From positions 17,567 through 81,566 of the forward strand of contig CAJLPX010000008.1 of assembly GCA_905208635.1 (NCBI GenBank): a DNA stretch of 64,000 bases. The letters run 5' to 3'. Shown here piece after piece: positions 51,493-59,613 of this stretch (position 1 is the stretch's first letter; each line of letters begins with the position of its first letter). The notes under the pieces are model-generated. The model had not been told where the DNA came from, searched no databases, and worked only from the letters and a program-made list of their open reading frames with translations. The DNA comes from an uncultured Collinsella sp. Its GTDB lineage: Bacteria; Actinomycetota; Coriobacteriia; Coriobacteriales; Coriobacteriaceae. Position numbers and translations under genes: made by a program.

Positions 51493-51530
51493 CGTGCATC
51501 AGCCTTTCTTCTCGTTTGATGCTGTCGATG

Positions 51531-51550
51531 GCATACAAGTTACATACATG
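51531..51550. promoter_or_regulatory. GCATACAAG operator, site 1 (SIS4 side)
   Basis: GCATACAAGTTACATACATG, repeated at 51670-51689 with two changes. It lies 39-58 nt upstream of SIS4. The inverted form TTGTATGC is at 51570-51577, and TGTATTGGATACA at 51642-51654. Confidence 0.65.
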
Positions 51551-51669
51551 TTTTAACGATGTCGACTAGTTGTATGCTATATTTGTCTTAGAAATTTTGC
51601 TGATGCGGTTTTCGATAACTCGTTACCAGCGATTTTATTGTTGTATTGGATACATGCTTGATTAGCCAA

Positions 51670-51689
51670 GCATACAAGTTAGATACAGG
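51670..51689. promoter_or_regulatory. GCATACAAG operator, site 2 (GntR4 side)
   Basis: GCATACAAGTTAGATACAGG, 9 nt before the GntR regulator 4 start, overlapping its ribosome-binding region. Suggests autoregulation. Confidence 0.62.
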
Positions 51690-51697
51690 TTGTTCGC

Positions 51698-52420
51698 ATG
51701 AGCACTTCGTCAAAAAAGAACTTGGCCCAATACGAGCGTCTGGCGGGTACGCTGCGTGACCGCATCGCCGCCGGCACCTACGCACGCGGAGACAAGCTGC
51801 CGTCCGAGATGGAGCTCATGGACGAATCGGCGCTGTCGCGCAGCACCGTGCGCCACGCGCTTAAGGTGTTAGTTGACGAGGGCCTGGTGCGCACCGAGCG
51901 CGGACGTGGCACCTTTGTGGCCGACACGCCGGCACTGCATGAGAACAACCTGGTGTTTTCGAGCTACACGGCACAGGTACAGGGTCAGGGCATGAAGCCC
52001 ACCACGCGCACCGTGGACTCGGGCTTTGCCAAGGCGGCCGGCAGCATAGCCAAGTTCTTTGACGCCGCCGTGGGCAGCAAGCTCGTCAAACTTGTCCGTC
52101 TGCGTTATCTGGACGATGCGCCACTGTGCCTGGAGACCACCTATTTGCCGCCAAGCTTTGGATCGCTCATCGATCGCGATATCAACGGTTCGCTCTACGC
52201 CACGCTGCGCCAAGAATTCCATCGCGCGCCGGCACAGGGGCATAAGACCTTTGAGGTGTGCTATGCCTCGCAAAACGAGGCGTTTTTGCTCAACGTTGAG
52301 CGCGGGCAGGCACTGATCCTTATCACTGACTACGTCTACGACACCGACGGCCGCCCGCTCCATGTCTCCAAGCGCATCCAACGCACCGACCGCGCCAAAT
52401 ACACCGAGCCCATCGGCTAA
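51698..52420 (+). CDS. GntR-family (HutC/UTRA type) regulator 4
   Basis: 240 residues. Winged helix at 8-75 (YERLAGTLRDRIAAGTYARGDKLPSEMEL, SALSRSTVRHALKVL) with GRGTFVADTP, then a UTRA domain. Divergent from SIS4 with two 20-nt repeats between, so it is the local repressor of SIS4 and itself. A CCACCAC/GTGGTGG hairpin follows the stop. Confidence 0.88.
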   Translation: MSTSSKKNLAQYERLAGTLRDRIAAGTYARGDKLPSEMELMDESALSRSTVRHALKVLVDEGLVRTERGRGTFVADTPALHENNLVFSSYTAQVQGQGMKPTTRTVDSGFAKAAGSIAKFFDAAVGSKLVKLVRLRYLDDAPLCLETTYLPPSFGSLIDRDINGSLYATLRQEFHRAPAQGHKTFEVCYASQNEAFLLNVERGQALILITDYVYDTDGRPLHVSKRIQRTDRAKYTEPIG

Positions 52421-52458
52421 CCACCACAATGGGGATAGGCACCTTTGTGGTGGTTTTA
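52421..52458 (+). terminator. Hairpin terminator after GntR regulator 4
   Basis: AACCACCACAATGGGGATAGGCACCTTTGTGGTGG with TTTTAGG after it. Arms CCACCAC/GTGGTGG match the inverted repeat at 34815-34875. Confidence 0.6.
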
Positions 52459-53037
52459 GGCGAGGAGGTCGGGGAACCAGGTTGGTTTGGGCTGGTTGGG
52501 GGTGCGCTCGGCCAGGACCAGCTCCATCCAGCACATGTCGTACCAGCGGCCGAACTTTTGGGCGCAGCGGTCGAAGGCACCCACCAGGCGATACCCCATA
52601 TGGGCATGGAAATCCTGGCTGTTGTGCGTCAGGTACTCGTCGTCCTTGTCGTGCGGAACGGCAATGAGCGCGCACATGTTGGTGATGCCCATCGCGATCA
52701 GGCATTGCTTGAGCGCGTCATGCAGCTTACGGCCCAGCCCGCCGTGGCGCACATCGCGTGCCAGGTAGATCGACGTCTCGACCGACCAGTCGTATGCCTC
52801 GCGGCTGTTGAGCGGACTCACATAGGCATAGCCTACCGGGCGCCCGTCCAACTCCATCACCAGATACGGATAGCGCTCGAGCGTGCGCTCGATGCGACCG
52901 GCGAACTCCTCAACGCTCGGCACCTCGTATTCGCAGGTTATCGCCGTCTGGCGCACATACGGCTCATAGATGGCAAGCAACGCCGGCGCGTCATCGGGCG
53001 TCGCCAGGCGAATCGTCGGCTCGGACATCTCGGTCAT
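52456..53037 (-). CDS. GNAT family N-acetyltransferase (phosphinothricin-type)
   Basis: 193 residues; GGAAGGG 4 nt before the ATG. GNAT fold: N-terminal IRLATPDDAPALLAIYEPYV, GRPVGYAYVSPLN, and the acetyl-CoA loop RHGGLGRKLH (~97-106, Q/RxxGxG/A pattern). The sequence around EYEVPSVEEFAGRI is like PAT-type acetyltransferases that act on small amino-acid analogues. It might modify a released amino compound; no direct evidence. Short gene, convergent with GntR4. Confidence 0.8.
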   Translation of the reverse strand: MTEMSEPTIRLATPDDAPALLAIYEPYVRQTAITCEYEVPSVEEFAGRIERTLERYPYLVMELDGRPVGYAYVSPLNSREAYDWSVETSIYLARDVRHGGLGRKLHDALKQCLIAMGITNMCALIAVPHDKDDEYLTHNSQDFHAHMGYRLVGAFDRCAQKFGRWYDMCWMELVLAERTPNQPKPTWFPDLLA

Positions 53038-53057
53038 ACAACCCTTCCCCCCAAAAG

Positions 53058-53100
53058 CAAAGGCCGCCCTGCGCCAAGTTCAGGCGCAGGGCGGCCCCTC
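53058..53100 (-). terminator. Terminator between threonine aldolase and GNAT genes
   Basis: GGCCGCCCTGCGCC-AAGTTCA-GGCGCAGGGCGGCC, 14-bp stem, after the aldolase gene. Confidence 0.78.
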
Positions 53101-53114
53101 GTCATTACATCAAG

Positions 53115-54140
53115 CTACAGGACAGCCGCCAGCGCGTCGATGTCCTCCTGCGTCGTGGCCCAGCTGGTGCAAAAGCGCACCACCGTGCGGGTCTCATCGT
53201 ACTTTTCCCAATACTCAATCGAGGCATGCTCGCGAATGCGGGCCATGTCCTCGTTGGGTAGAATCACAAACTGCTGGTTTGTGGGCGTCTCCAAGAAGAA
53301 CTGGTAGCCGCGCTCGTGCAGCACGCGACGAAGCGCCTGCGCCGTCTCAATCGCCTGTCGACCAATCTCAAAATACAGGCCATCGGTAAAAAGAGCCTCG
53401 AACTGGACGCCCGTCAGGCGGCCCTTGGCCAGCAGCGCGCCATGCTGCTTAATGCGCGGAATGGGGTGCGCCGGGGCATGCATGCCGCAAAACACCACGG
53501 CCTCGCCGCAAAGTGCGCCGCACTTGGTGCCGCCGATGTAGAACACGTCGCACAGCTGCGCCAGCTCGGACAGGGTGATGTCGCACTCATCGGCCGCCAG
53601 CGCATAGGCCAGGCGGGCACCATCCACAAATAGCGGAATCTGGCGCTTCTGGCACACCGCGTGGATCGCCGCGAGCTCGGCGGCGGAGTACAGCGTGCCG
53701 TACTCGGTCGACAGGCTCACGTACACGGCACCCGGGAACACCGTGTGCTCGTAGCTCTCGTTTTCGTAGAATACCTGGATATAGCTTTCGAGATCCTCGG
53801 CGTGCATCTTGCCCTCGTAGCCGGGGATGGTGAGCACCTTGTGGCCGCCAAACTCGATGGCGCCCGCCTCGTGGCAGGCGACGTGGCCGGTCTCGGCGGC
53901 AACGACGCCCTCGTAGGGCGCAAGCAGCATGTCAATCACCGTCGCGTTGGCCTGCGTGCCACCCACTAGGAAAAATACGTCGGCATCGGGCGCCTGGCAG
54001 GTCTCGCGGATCAGCTGCTTGGCACGCTCAGTGTGCGCATCGGTACCGTAGCCGGGCTGCGGCTCCATGTTGGTATCGACGAGCGCCTGCAGCACCGCCG
54101 GATGTGCACCGTGGGAATAGTCGTTGTTGAACGCGAGCAT
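53115..54140 (-). CDS. ltaE: Low-specificity L-threonine aldolase
   Basis: 341 residues. PLP enzyme, cleaves L-threonine and L-allo-threonine to glycine and acetaldehyde. Beta-eliminating lyase fold: NDYSHGAHPAVL, FFLVGGTQANATVI, HVACHEAGAIEF, FVDGARLAYAL and the PLP Lys about residue 206 in YIGGTKCGAL. GAGAGG 6 nt before the ATG. Single gene. Confidence 0.9.
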   Translation of the reverse strand: MLAFNNDYSHGAHPAVLQALVDTNMEPQPGYGTDAHTERAKQLIRETCQAPDADVFFLVGGTQANATVIDMLLAPYEGVVAAETGHVACHEAGAIEFGGHKVLTIPGYEGKMHAEDLESYIQVFYENESYEHTVFPGAVYVSLSTEYGTLYSAAELAAIHAVCQKRQIPLFVDGARLAYALAADECDITLSELAQLCDVFYIGGTKCGALCGEAVVFCGMHAPAHPIPRIKQHGALLAKGRLTGVQFEALFTDGLYFEIGRQAIETAQALRRVLHERGYQFFLETPTNQQFVILPNEDMARIREHASIEYWEKYDETRTVVRFCTSWATTQEDIDALAAVL

Positions 54141-54185
54141 GGCAATCCTCTCTTACCGGGTATCGGCCAGATGATTCAAACGGGG

Positions 54186-55049
54186 CTATTGTACGCCGTG
54201 AGAATAGGCAATGCGCGCGGCAAGGCACTCAAGGGCCAGCACCAGGGCAAAGCCGCAGCTCACGTCACTCAAAAAGTGCGCACCGATCACAATGCGACCA
54301 AAGGCGACGAGTGCCGCGACCGCAGCCGCCGCCCAAAAGACCACGCGGCGGCGCGACGGCTTTTCCGTAAAGGCCGCCGCGGGAAGCCCGGCAAGCATAA
54401 GGCCGATCGCTGCATGCGCCGTGTGTCCGCTCGCAAACGACTTGAAGCCGTCCTTGATCACGCCGGCGGCAATATAGGCCCACTTGTCGGGGTTGCCGAT
54501 CACCCACCACGGCTGAAACTCGAGCCCTTGCGTCACCTCGATCACGCGCATGCGCGGACGCGACCACAGCGGCTTAACAATGACGTTGAGGATGATGGCC
54601 TGAGCGACCCACACGGCCAGCACCATCAACGCCCAGCGCGTGAGCTCGTCGGGCTCGGTCGTGCGCGTGAGGCGATAGACGATAAGGTTGGCGGCGATGA
54701 CCGGCACAAACGTCAGCACCAACTGAGCTGCGATGAGCTTGCCGCCAACCCGCAGGGACGAGACGATCTCGTAGCCGGCCAGACCGACGTTGACGAGGAT
54801 ACCGAGCACGGCGAGCCATTTGCTCCCCCTGGAGTCGGGACGCACCGCGCGCACGAGCATAACGCCCGCGACGCTCGCCGTCAGCTCGAACGGCAGCTCG
54901 CCGGCGGCCTCGATAAAGCGGCCGTACATGCTGCCGATGTTGAACAGCGCACTCGAGATCTGGTAATCAAAGAAGCTGCCCACGCCCAGACAAAGGCACA
55001 GGACAACCGCGATAATGGCGACATCTTTCTTATAGATGTATCCGAACAT
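54186..55049 (-). CDS. PAP2 family phosphatase (membrane)
   Basis: 287 residues; start MFGYIYKKD with GAAAGGAAAG just upstream. Six hydrophobic segments. PAP2 motifs: KPLWSRPRMR (KxxxxxxRP), SFASGHTAHA (PSGH form as ASGH) and GRIVIGAHFLSDV (SRxxxxxHxxxD form). Dephosphorylates lipid phosphates such as undecaprenyl pyrophosphate or phosphatidate, at the membrane. Downstream of mfd, 82 nt away. Confidence 0.87.
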   Translation of the reverse strand: MFGYIYKKDVAIIAVVLCLCLGVGSFFDYQISSALFNIGSMYGRFIEAAGELPFELTASVAGVMLVRAVRPDSRGSKWLAVLGILVNVGLAGYEIVSSLRVGGKLIAAQLVLTFVPVIAANLIVYRLTRTTEPDELTRWALMVLAVWVAQAIILNVIVKPLWSRPRMRVIEVTQGLEFQPWWVIGNPDKWAYIAAGVIKDGFKSFASGHTAHAAIGLMLAGLPAAAFTEKPSRRRVVFWAAAAVAALVAFGRIVIGAHFLSDVSCGFALVLALECLAARIAYSHGVQ

Positions 55050-55088
55050 GCTTTCCTTTCGATGGAAACGAGGATCAATCCATAACAT

Positions 55089-55116
55089 GGCGGGACAAAG
55101 AAACCTTAGTCCCGCC
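55089..55116 (-). terminator. Hairpin after mfd
   Basis: GGCGGGAC-TAAGGTTTCTTT-GTCCCGCC in minus orientation, 8-bp stem, no T run. Weak terminator or processing site. Confidence 0.45.
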
Positions 55117-55130
55117 ACGCCCCTTACTTG

Positions 55131-58100
55131 TTAATCATCATCGCACGCACCCAACTGCTGCAGCAGCATGAGCGCCGCGGCCACCGGGCCGGTGCCGTCG
55201 TTGGCGTCGAGACCGCGGCCCAGGCCGCTGCCCGCGCCGGCGCCCGCCTTGTAGGGCACCGACAGCTTGCGGCTCTTGGGGAAGTTCACCGCGCCATAGC
55301 GGGTCTTAAGCTCAAAGGCCACCTTCTTGGGCACGTCGACACCCAAAAACGTGATGCGACCGCCGCTGAGCGTGACGCTCTCGAGCCCCAGGCGCTCGCC
55401 GCGAATGCGGATGCGCGCGCGATTGAACAGGTTGAGTCCCGCCAACGGCAGCTCGCCATGCGCGGCCTCGGTCTCCTCCTGCACCTCATCGATGCTCTCC
55501 AGGTCCTCGGCCGCTGCGAGCTTACGGTACACGAGCACGCGCTGATCCACCGCCGGCAGGTACTCCTCGGACAAGAAGTAATCGGCCGGCAGGTTAATGC
55601 CCACGCTCGCCGCCTCCACGCCGGCATCGTCATCGCCGCGCGCCTCGGCCACTGCCTGGCCCAACATCTGCGTAAACAGGTCAAAGCCCACGCTCGACAG
55701 GTTGCCGTGCTGCTCGGCGCCCATCAGCGAACCGGCGCCGCGGATCTCCAGGTCGCGCATGGCGATGCGCATGCCGCTGCCCAGGTCCTGGAACTCGGAA
55801 AGTGCGGTCAGACGCGCCGTCGCCTCCTCGGTGAGCGGCAACTCGCCCGGGAACATAAAGTACGCGTAGGCCTGCGTAGCAGAGCGGCCCACGCGGCCCT
55901 TGAGCTGGTAGAGCTGCGCCAGGCCCAGACGCTGCGAATCCTCAATGATGAGCGTGTTGGCGGTCGCATTGTCGATGCCGCTCTCCACGATGGTCGTGGC
56001 GATGAGCACGTCGATCTTCTTGGTCGCGAACTCGATCATCACGTCCTCGACCTCGCGTGGGCTCATCTTGCCGTGCGCCACGCCCACGCGTGCCTCGGGC
56101 GCAGCCTCGTGCACGCGCGCCACGGCGTCGTCGATGGTCTTGACGCGGTTGGACACGTAGTACACCTGGCCGCCGCGACCCACCTCCAGGCGAATCGCCG
56201 CGCTCACCACATCGGGGTCGTACTCCCCCACGTGCACGATCACGGGACGACGCCCGGTCGGCGGCGTCGTGATCAGGCTCATGTCGCGCACGCCGCTCGT
56301 GGCCATCTGCATGGTTCGCGGAATCGGCGTTGCCGAAAGCGTGAGCACGTCAATCTGCTCGCGCAGGTTCTTGAGCTGTTCCTTGTGCTGCACGCCAAAG
56401 CGCTGTTCCTCGTCGATGATCACCAGGCCCAAGTTCTTGGGGTTCACATCGGCCGAAAGCAGACGGTGCGTGCCGATAAGCACATCGATCGTGCCCTCGG
56501 CAAACGCCTTGAGCGCGCGCTTTTGCTGCGCCGGCGTGCGAAAGCGGCTGAGCACCTCGACCTCAAGGCCAAACGGGGCAAAGCGCTCAAAGAACGTCTC
56601 GTAGTGCTGCTGGGCCAGAATGGTCGTGGGGCAGAGCACCATGACCTGGCGGCCGGAGTCCACGCACTTAAACGCCGCGCGCAGGGCAACCTCGGTCTTG
56701 CCAAAGCCCACGTCGCCGCACAGCAGGCGGTCCATGGGCTTGGGCGCCTCCATGTCGGCCTTAATGTCGGCGATGGCCTCCAGCTGGTCGCGCGTCTCGT
56801 CGTAAGGAAAGCTCTGCTCCATCTCGATCTGCTCGAGCGTGTCGGGCGGGCAGGCGATACCGGTAATCGACGAGCGGCGCGTATACAGGTCGACCAGGTC
56901 AAACGCCAGCTTTTTGGCGTTCTTGCGCGCCTTGTTCGTGGCACGCGTCCAGTCGGCGGTGTTGAGCCTGGTCAGGCGTGGCTTGTCGCCGTCGGGACCG
57001 ACGTATCGCGTGATACGGTCGACCTGCTCGAGCGGCACGTAGAGTTTGTCGCCGTCGGCATATTCCAGCAAAAAGTAGTCGCGCTCCTTGCCGCCCACTT
57101 CCTGGCGCGCGATCTCGCTAAAGAGCGCGATGCCGTGAGTGGCATGCACCACGTAGTCGCCCGGCTTAAACGGGAACGTGATCTGCGTAATGTCAACCTT
57201 GCGGCGGCTGCGCGCGCGGTTGGCGTCCATGCGGGCGTTGAGGTCGGCGATCGAGAACACGGCCAGGTTGGCATCGGGCACCACCACGCCCTGCGGCAGG
57301 GCGGCATCGACAAAGGTCACGCGTCCGCGCGAGATAGTGGGCACGGCAGCACCGGCGGCAGCCTGGGCCGCGCCCGCCTCGAGCGGGCGGGCGTTGAGCG
57401 CATCGGCCTTGCGCTCGCGAATGGAAGCATGGGCCTCCTGGCGTGCGGCACGGTCGGCGGAATCCGCTGCTGCCACGCGCACGCGGTCGCCGATAGCGCC
57501 GGCATTTTCGGGCGCCGCGGTCAGCGATTCCTCAAAGGTAATGCCCTCGTCGCCAAAAGTAAGCTCCATCGACTCGCGCGCACCGCGGTCGGGAATGGCA
57601 AACACGCAGGCGTAGCGCTTGCCCACGACTTCCTGAATGCGCGTCATAAAGCGGTTGTCCGAGCCTGCGATAGCAGGCTGCTCAATCTTGAGCTCGGCCG
57701 TCACCGCACCGCCAGCACGGATGAGGCTCACATAGTTCAGGCGCTGCTGAGCACCAAAATCGAGCTGCTGGGCATGTACATACAGACCATCCAGTCGGTC
57801 AATCCCCGCCTCGCCGGCACGCGCCTCGATATCCTCGTAGGCGCGCAGGCAGTCGTCGAACAGCGAGCGCGGCTCGGACAGAACCACAAGTGCCTTGCCG
57901 CTCACGTGTGCCAGCGGGCTCACGGTCTGGCCGTACATCACCGGCAAAAAGCGGTCGAGCTCGGGCGTGACGATGCGCGCGTCTACCATCTCGAGTAGCG
58001 CTGCCAGCTTGCTATCGTCCTGGCTGGCGCGATAGAGCGCCACATGCATGTTGTGAACGGCGTCATCGGTGAGTGCGAGCTCGCGACAGGGGAAGATCTC

Positions 58101-58763
58101 GATGCCGTCCTCGTTGCCGATGGTCTGGCCCGTTGAACTCACCATGCGGCGGATACGGTCGATCTCGTCGCCAAAGAACTCAATGCGCACGGGCGCCTTT
58201 TCCTGCGCGGGAAACACCTCGACGGTGTCGCCGTGCACACGGAACAGGCCGGGCGCATCGGCGGCGCCGGCATTGGTGTAGCCCATGCCCACCAATCGCT
58301 GCGGCACCTCGTCAAAAGGAATTTCCTCGCCCACCGCAAAGGTCGTGGACTCCCAGTAGCGGCTCTCGACCGGCGGCACGCAGCGCAGCAACGCACGGGC
58401 CGAGGCAACCATGATGCAGTTGTCCCCGCGCACGATGCGCCCCAGAGCCTCGCAGCGCTGCGCCACCACGGCGTCGTCGGGCGCCTGCTCGCGCCACGGA
58501 TAGTCCTTGCGCTCGGGAAAACGGCACACGTGCGCCAGGCCCACGTAGGCGGCAAGGCTGCGCGCGGCGCGATCGGCCGCATCCTCGCCACTCACAATGT
58601 AGACCGTCGGGCGCGGACGGCGTGCAAACTGGGCGGCGGCCATAAGCGTGCGGCCCGACTGCGACACGGCCAGCGTCACGTCCTCGCCGGCATCGAGTCC
58701 GGCCTCGACGGTCTGCAGAGCCTCGGCAGTGTAGAGCTGCGCGGCTATACGGTGAATGAGCAT
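55131..58763 (-). CDS. mfd: Transcription-repair coupling factor Mfd
   Basis: 1210 residues; start MLIHRIAAQ with GGAGG 6 nt upstream. UvrB-like domains in the N-terminal third, RNA polymerase-interacting CarD-like domain about 525-600 (FKPGDYVVHATHGIALFSEI), RecG-like helicase with Walker A GDVGFGKTE near 683, DEEQRFGV near 783, TRCF motif LILEDSQRLGLAQLYQLKGRVGRS (split in text), and a C-terminal autoinhibitory domain. Releases stalled RNA polymerase and recruits UvrA. Operon-like with PAP2 downstream. Confidence 0.95.
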   Translation of the reverse strand: MLIHRIAAQLYTAEALQTVEAGLDAGEDVTLAVSQSGRTLMAAAQFARRPRPTVYIVSGEDAADRAARSLAAYVGLAHVCRFPERKDYPWREQAPDDAVVAQRCEALGRIVRGDNCIMVASARALLRCVPPVESRYWESTTFAVGEEIPFDEVPQRLVGMGYTNAGAADAPGLFRVHGDTVEVFPAQEKAPVRIEFFGDEIDRIRRMVSSTGQTIGNEDGIEIFPCRELALTDDAVHNMHVALYRASQDDSKLAALLEMVDARIVTPELDRFLPVMYGQTVSPLAHVSGKALVVLSEPRSLFDDCLRAYEDIEARAGEAGIDRLDGLYVHAQQLDFGAQQRLNYVSLIRAGGAVTAELKIEQPAIAGSDNRFMTRIQEVVGKRYACVFAIPDRGARESMELTFGDEGITFEESLTAAPENAGAIGDRVRVAAADSADRAARQEAHASIRERKADALNARPLEAGAAQAAAGAAVPTISRGRVTFVDAALPQGVVVPDANLAVFSIADLNARMDANRARSRRKVDITQITFPFKPGDYVVHATHGIALFSEIARQEVGGKERDYFLLEYADGDKLYVPLEQVDRITRYVGPDGDKPRLTRLNTADWTRATNKARKNAKKLAFDLVDLYTRRSSITGIACPPDTLEQIEMEQSFPYDETRDQLEAIADIKADMEAPKPMDRLLCGDVGFGKTEVALRAAFKCVDSGRQVMVLCPTTILAQQHYETFFERFAPFGLEVEVLSRFRTPAQQKRALKAFAEGTIDVLIGTHRLLSADVNPKNLGLVIIDEEQRFGVQHKEQLKNLREQIDVLTLSATPIPRTMQMATSGVRDMSLITTPPTGRRPVIVHVGEYDPDVVSAAIRLEVGRGGQVYYVSNRVKTIDDAVARVHEAAPEARVGVAHGKMSPREVEDVMIEFATKKIDVLIATTIVESGIDNATANTLIIEDSQRLGLAQLYQLKGRVGRSATQAYAYFMFPGELPLTEEATARLTALSEFQDLGSGMRIAMRDLEIRGAGSLMGAEQHGNLSSVGFDLFTQMLGQAVAEARGDDDAGVEAASVGINLPADYFLSEEYLPAVDQRVLVYRKLAAAEDLESIDEVQEETEAAHGELPLAGLNLFNRARIRIRGERLGLESVTLSGGRITFLGVDVPKKVAFELKTRYGAVNFPKSRKLSVPYKAGAGAGSGLGRGLDANDGTGPVAAALMLLQQLGACDDD

Positions 58764-58787
58764 GCTGTTCCTCCGGCATCGCAACGC

Positions 58788-58816
58788 CAAAAGCCCGCCG
58801 GGGCAAGCTCGGCGGG
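58788..58816 (-). terminator. Terminator of nth
   Basis: CCCGCCG-AGCTTGCCC-CGGCGGG followed by CTTTTGG in minus orientation, just upstream of mfd. Confidence 0.7.
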
Positions 58817-58884
58817 TCGTACGTCAAAGTTCATTGTTTGTCATGGTAACGCATGGGCCAAGCGCGACGGCGCTGGCCATGCCG

Positions 58885-59550
58885 CTACCCCAAAACGCGC
58901 ACGCTAGGGCAAAGGTCTGCCAGCGGACACTCGTCGCACTTGGGTTTGCGGGCGTCGCAGATCTCGCGACCAAAGGTAATCCACTGATGGTTGACCGACT
59001 CCCAATACTCGTGCGGCAAAATCTTGAGCAGATCCTGCTCGGTCTTGAGCGGCTCCTTGGCATGCGTCTTGGGACTCAACATCAGGCGGTGCGCAATGCG
59101 GTTGACGTGCGTGTCCACCGCAATGCCCTCCACGATGCCATACCCCACGTTGAGCACGATGTTCGCCGTCTTGCGTCCCACGCCCGGCAGCTTTACAAGC
59201 TCCTTCATGTCGGCCGGCACCTCGCCGCCATAGTCGGCGACGATCATCTGCGCGGCCTCGACGGCATGCTTGGCTTTGCTCTTGTAGAAGCCAAGTGACT
59301 TGATGGTGTCTGCCACGTCAGCCACGCTCGCCCCGGCCATGGCCTCGGGCGTGGGCCACTGGGCAAACAGCCGCGGCGTCACCTTGTTGACCTGCGCGTC
59401 GGTCGTTTGCGCCGAGAGTAGCACCGCGATCAGCAGGCGGAAGGGATTCTCGTGGTCCAAAAAGCACTCGACTGGGCCATAGCGACGGTTGAGGCGCTCG
59501 CACACCTCGATGGCGCGCTCGCGCTTGGCGGCATTGGTCTCGCGTGGCAT
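58885..59550 (-). CDS. nth: Endonuclease III
   Basis: 221 residues; start MPRETNAAK with GAGGAG 5 nt upstream. DNA glycosylase/AP lyase for oxidised pyrimidines. Helix-hairpin-helix LPGVGRKTANIVL with the catalytic Lys, catalytic Asp in VDTHVNRIAHR, and the C-terminal [4Fe-4S] pattern Cx6Cx2Cx5C (CDARKPKCDECPLADLC). Confidence 0.95.
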   Translation of the reverse strand: MPRETNAAKRERAIEVCERLNRRYGPVECFLDHENPFRLLIAVLLSAQTTDAQVNKVTPRLFAQWPTPEAMAGASVADVADTIKSLGFYKSKAKHAVEAAQMIVADYGGEVPADMKELVKLPGVGRKTANIVLNVGYGIVEGIAVDTHVNRIAHRLMLSPKTHAKEPLKTEQDLLKILPHEYWESVNHQWITFGREICDARKPKCDECPLADLCPSVRVLG

Positions 59551-59613
59551 AACGACTCCTCGGCTCAACGGCACAATAAACTTATAGGCACAATTGTCCC
59601 ACGTCCGAGACGC

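Noticed and set aside
55128..57998. 956-codon open frame opposite mfd
   Set aside because: Mirror frame of Mfd; repeated His/Ala/Arg/Leu composition, no recognised motif.
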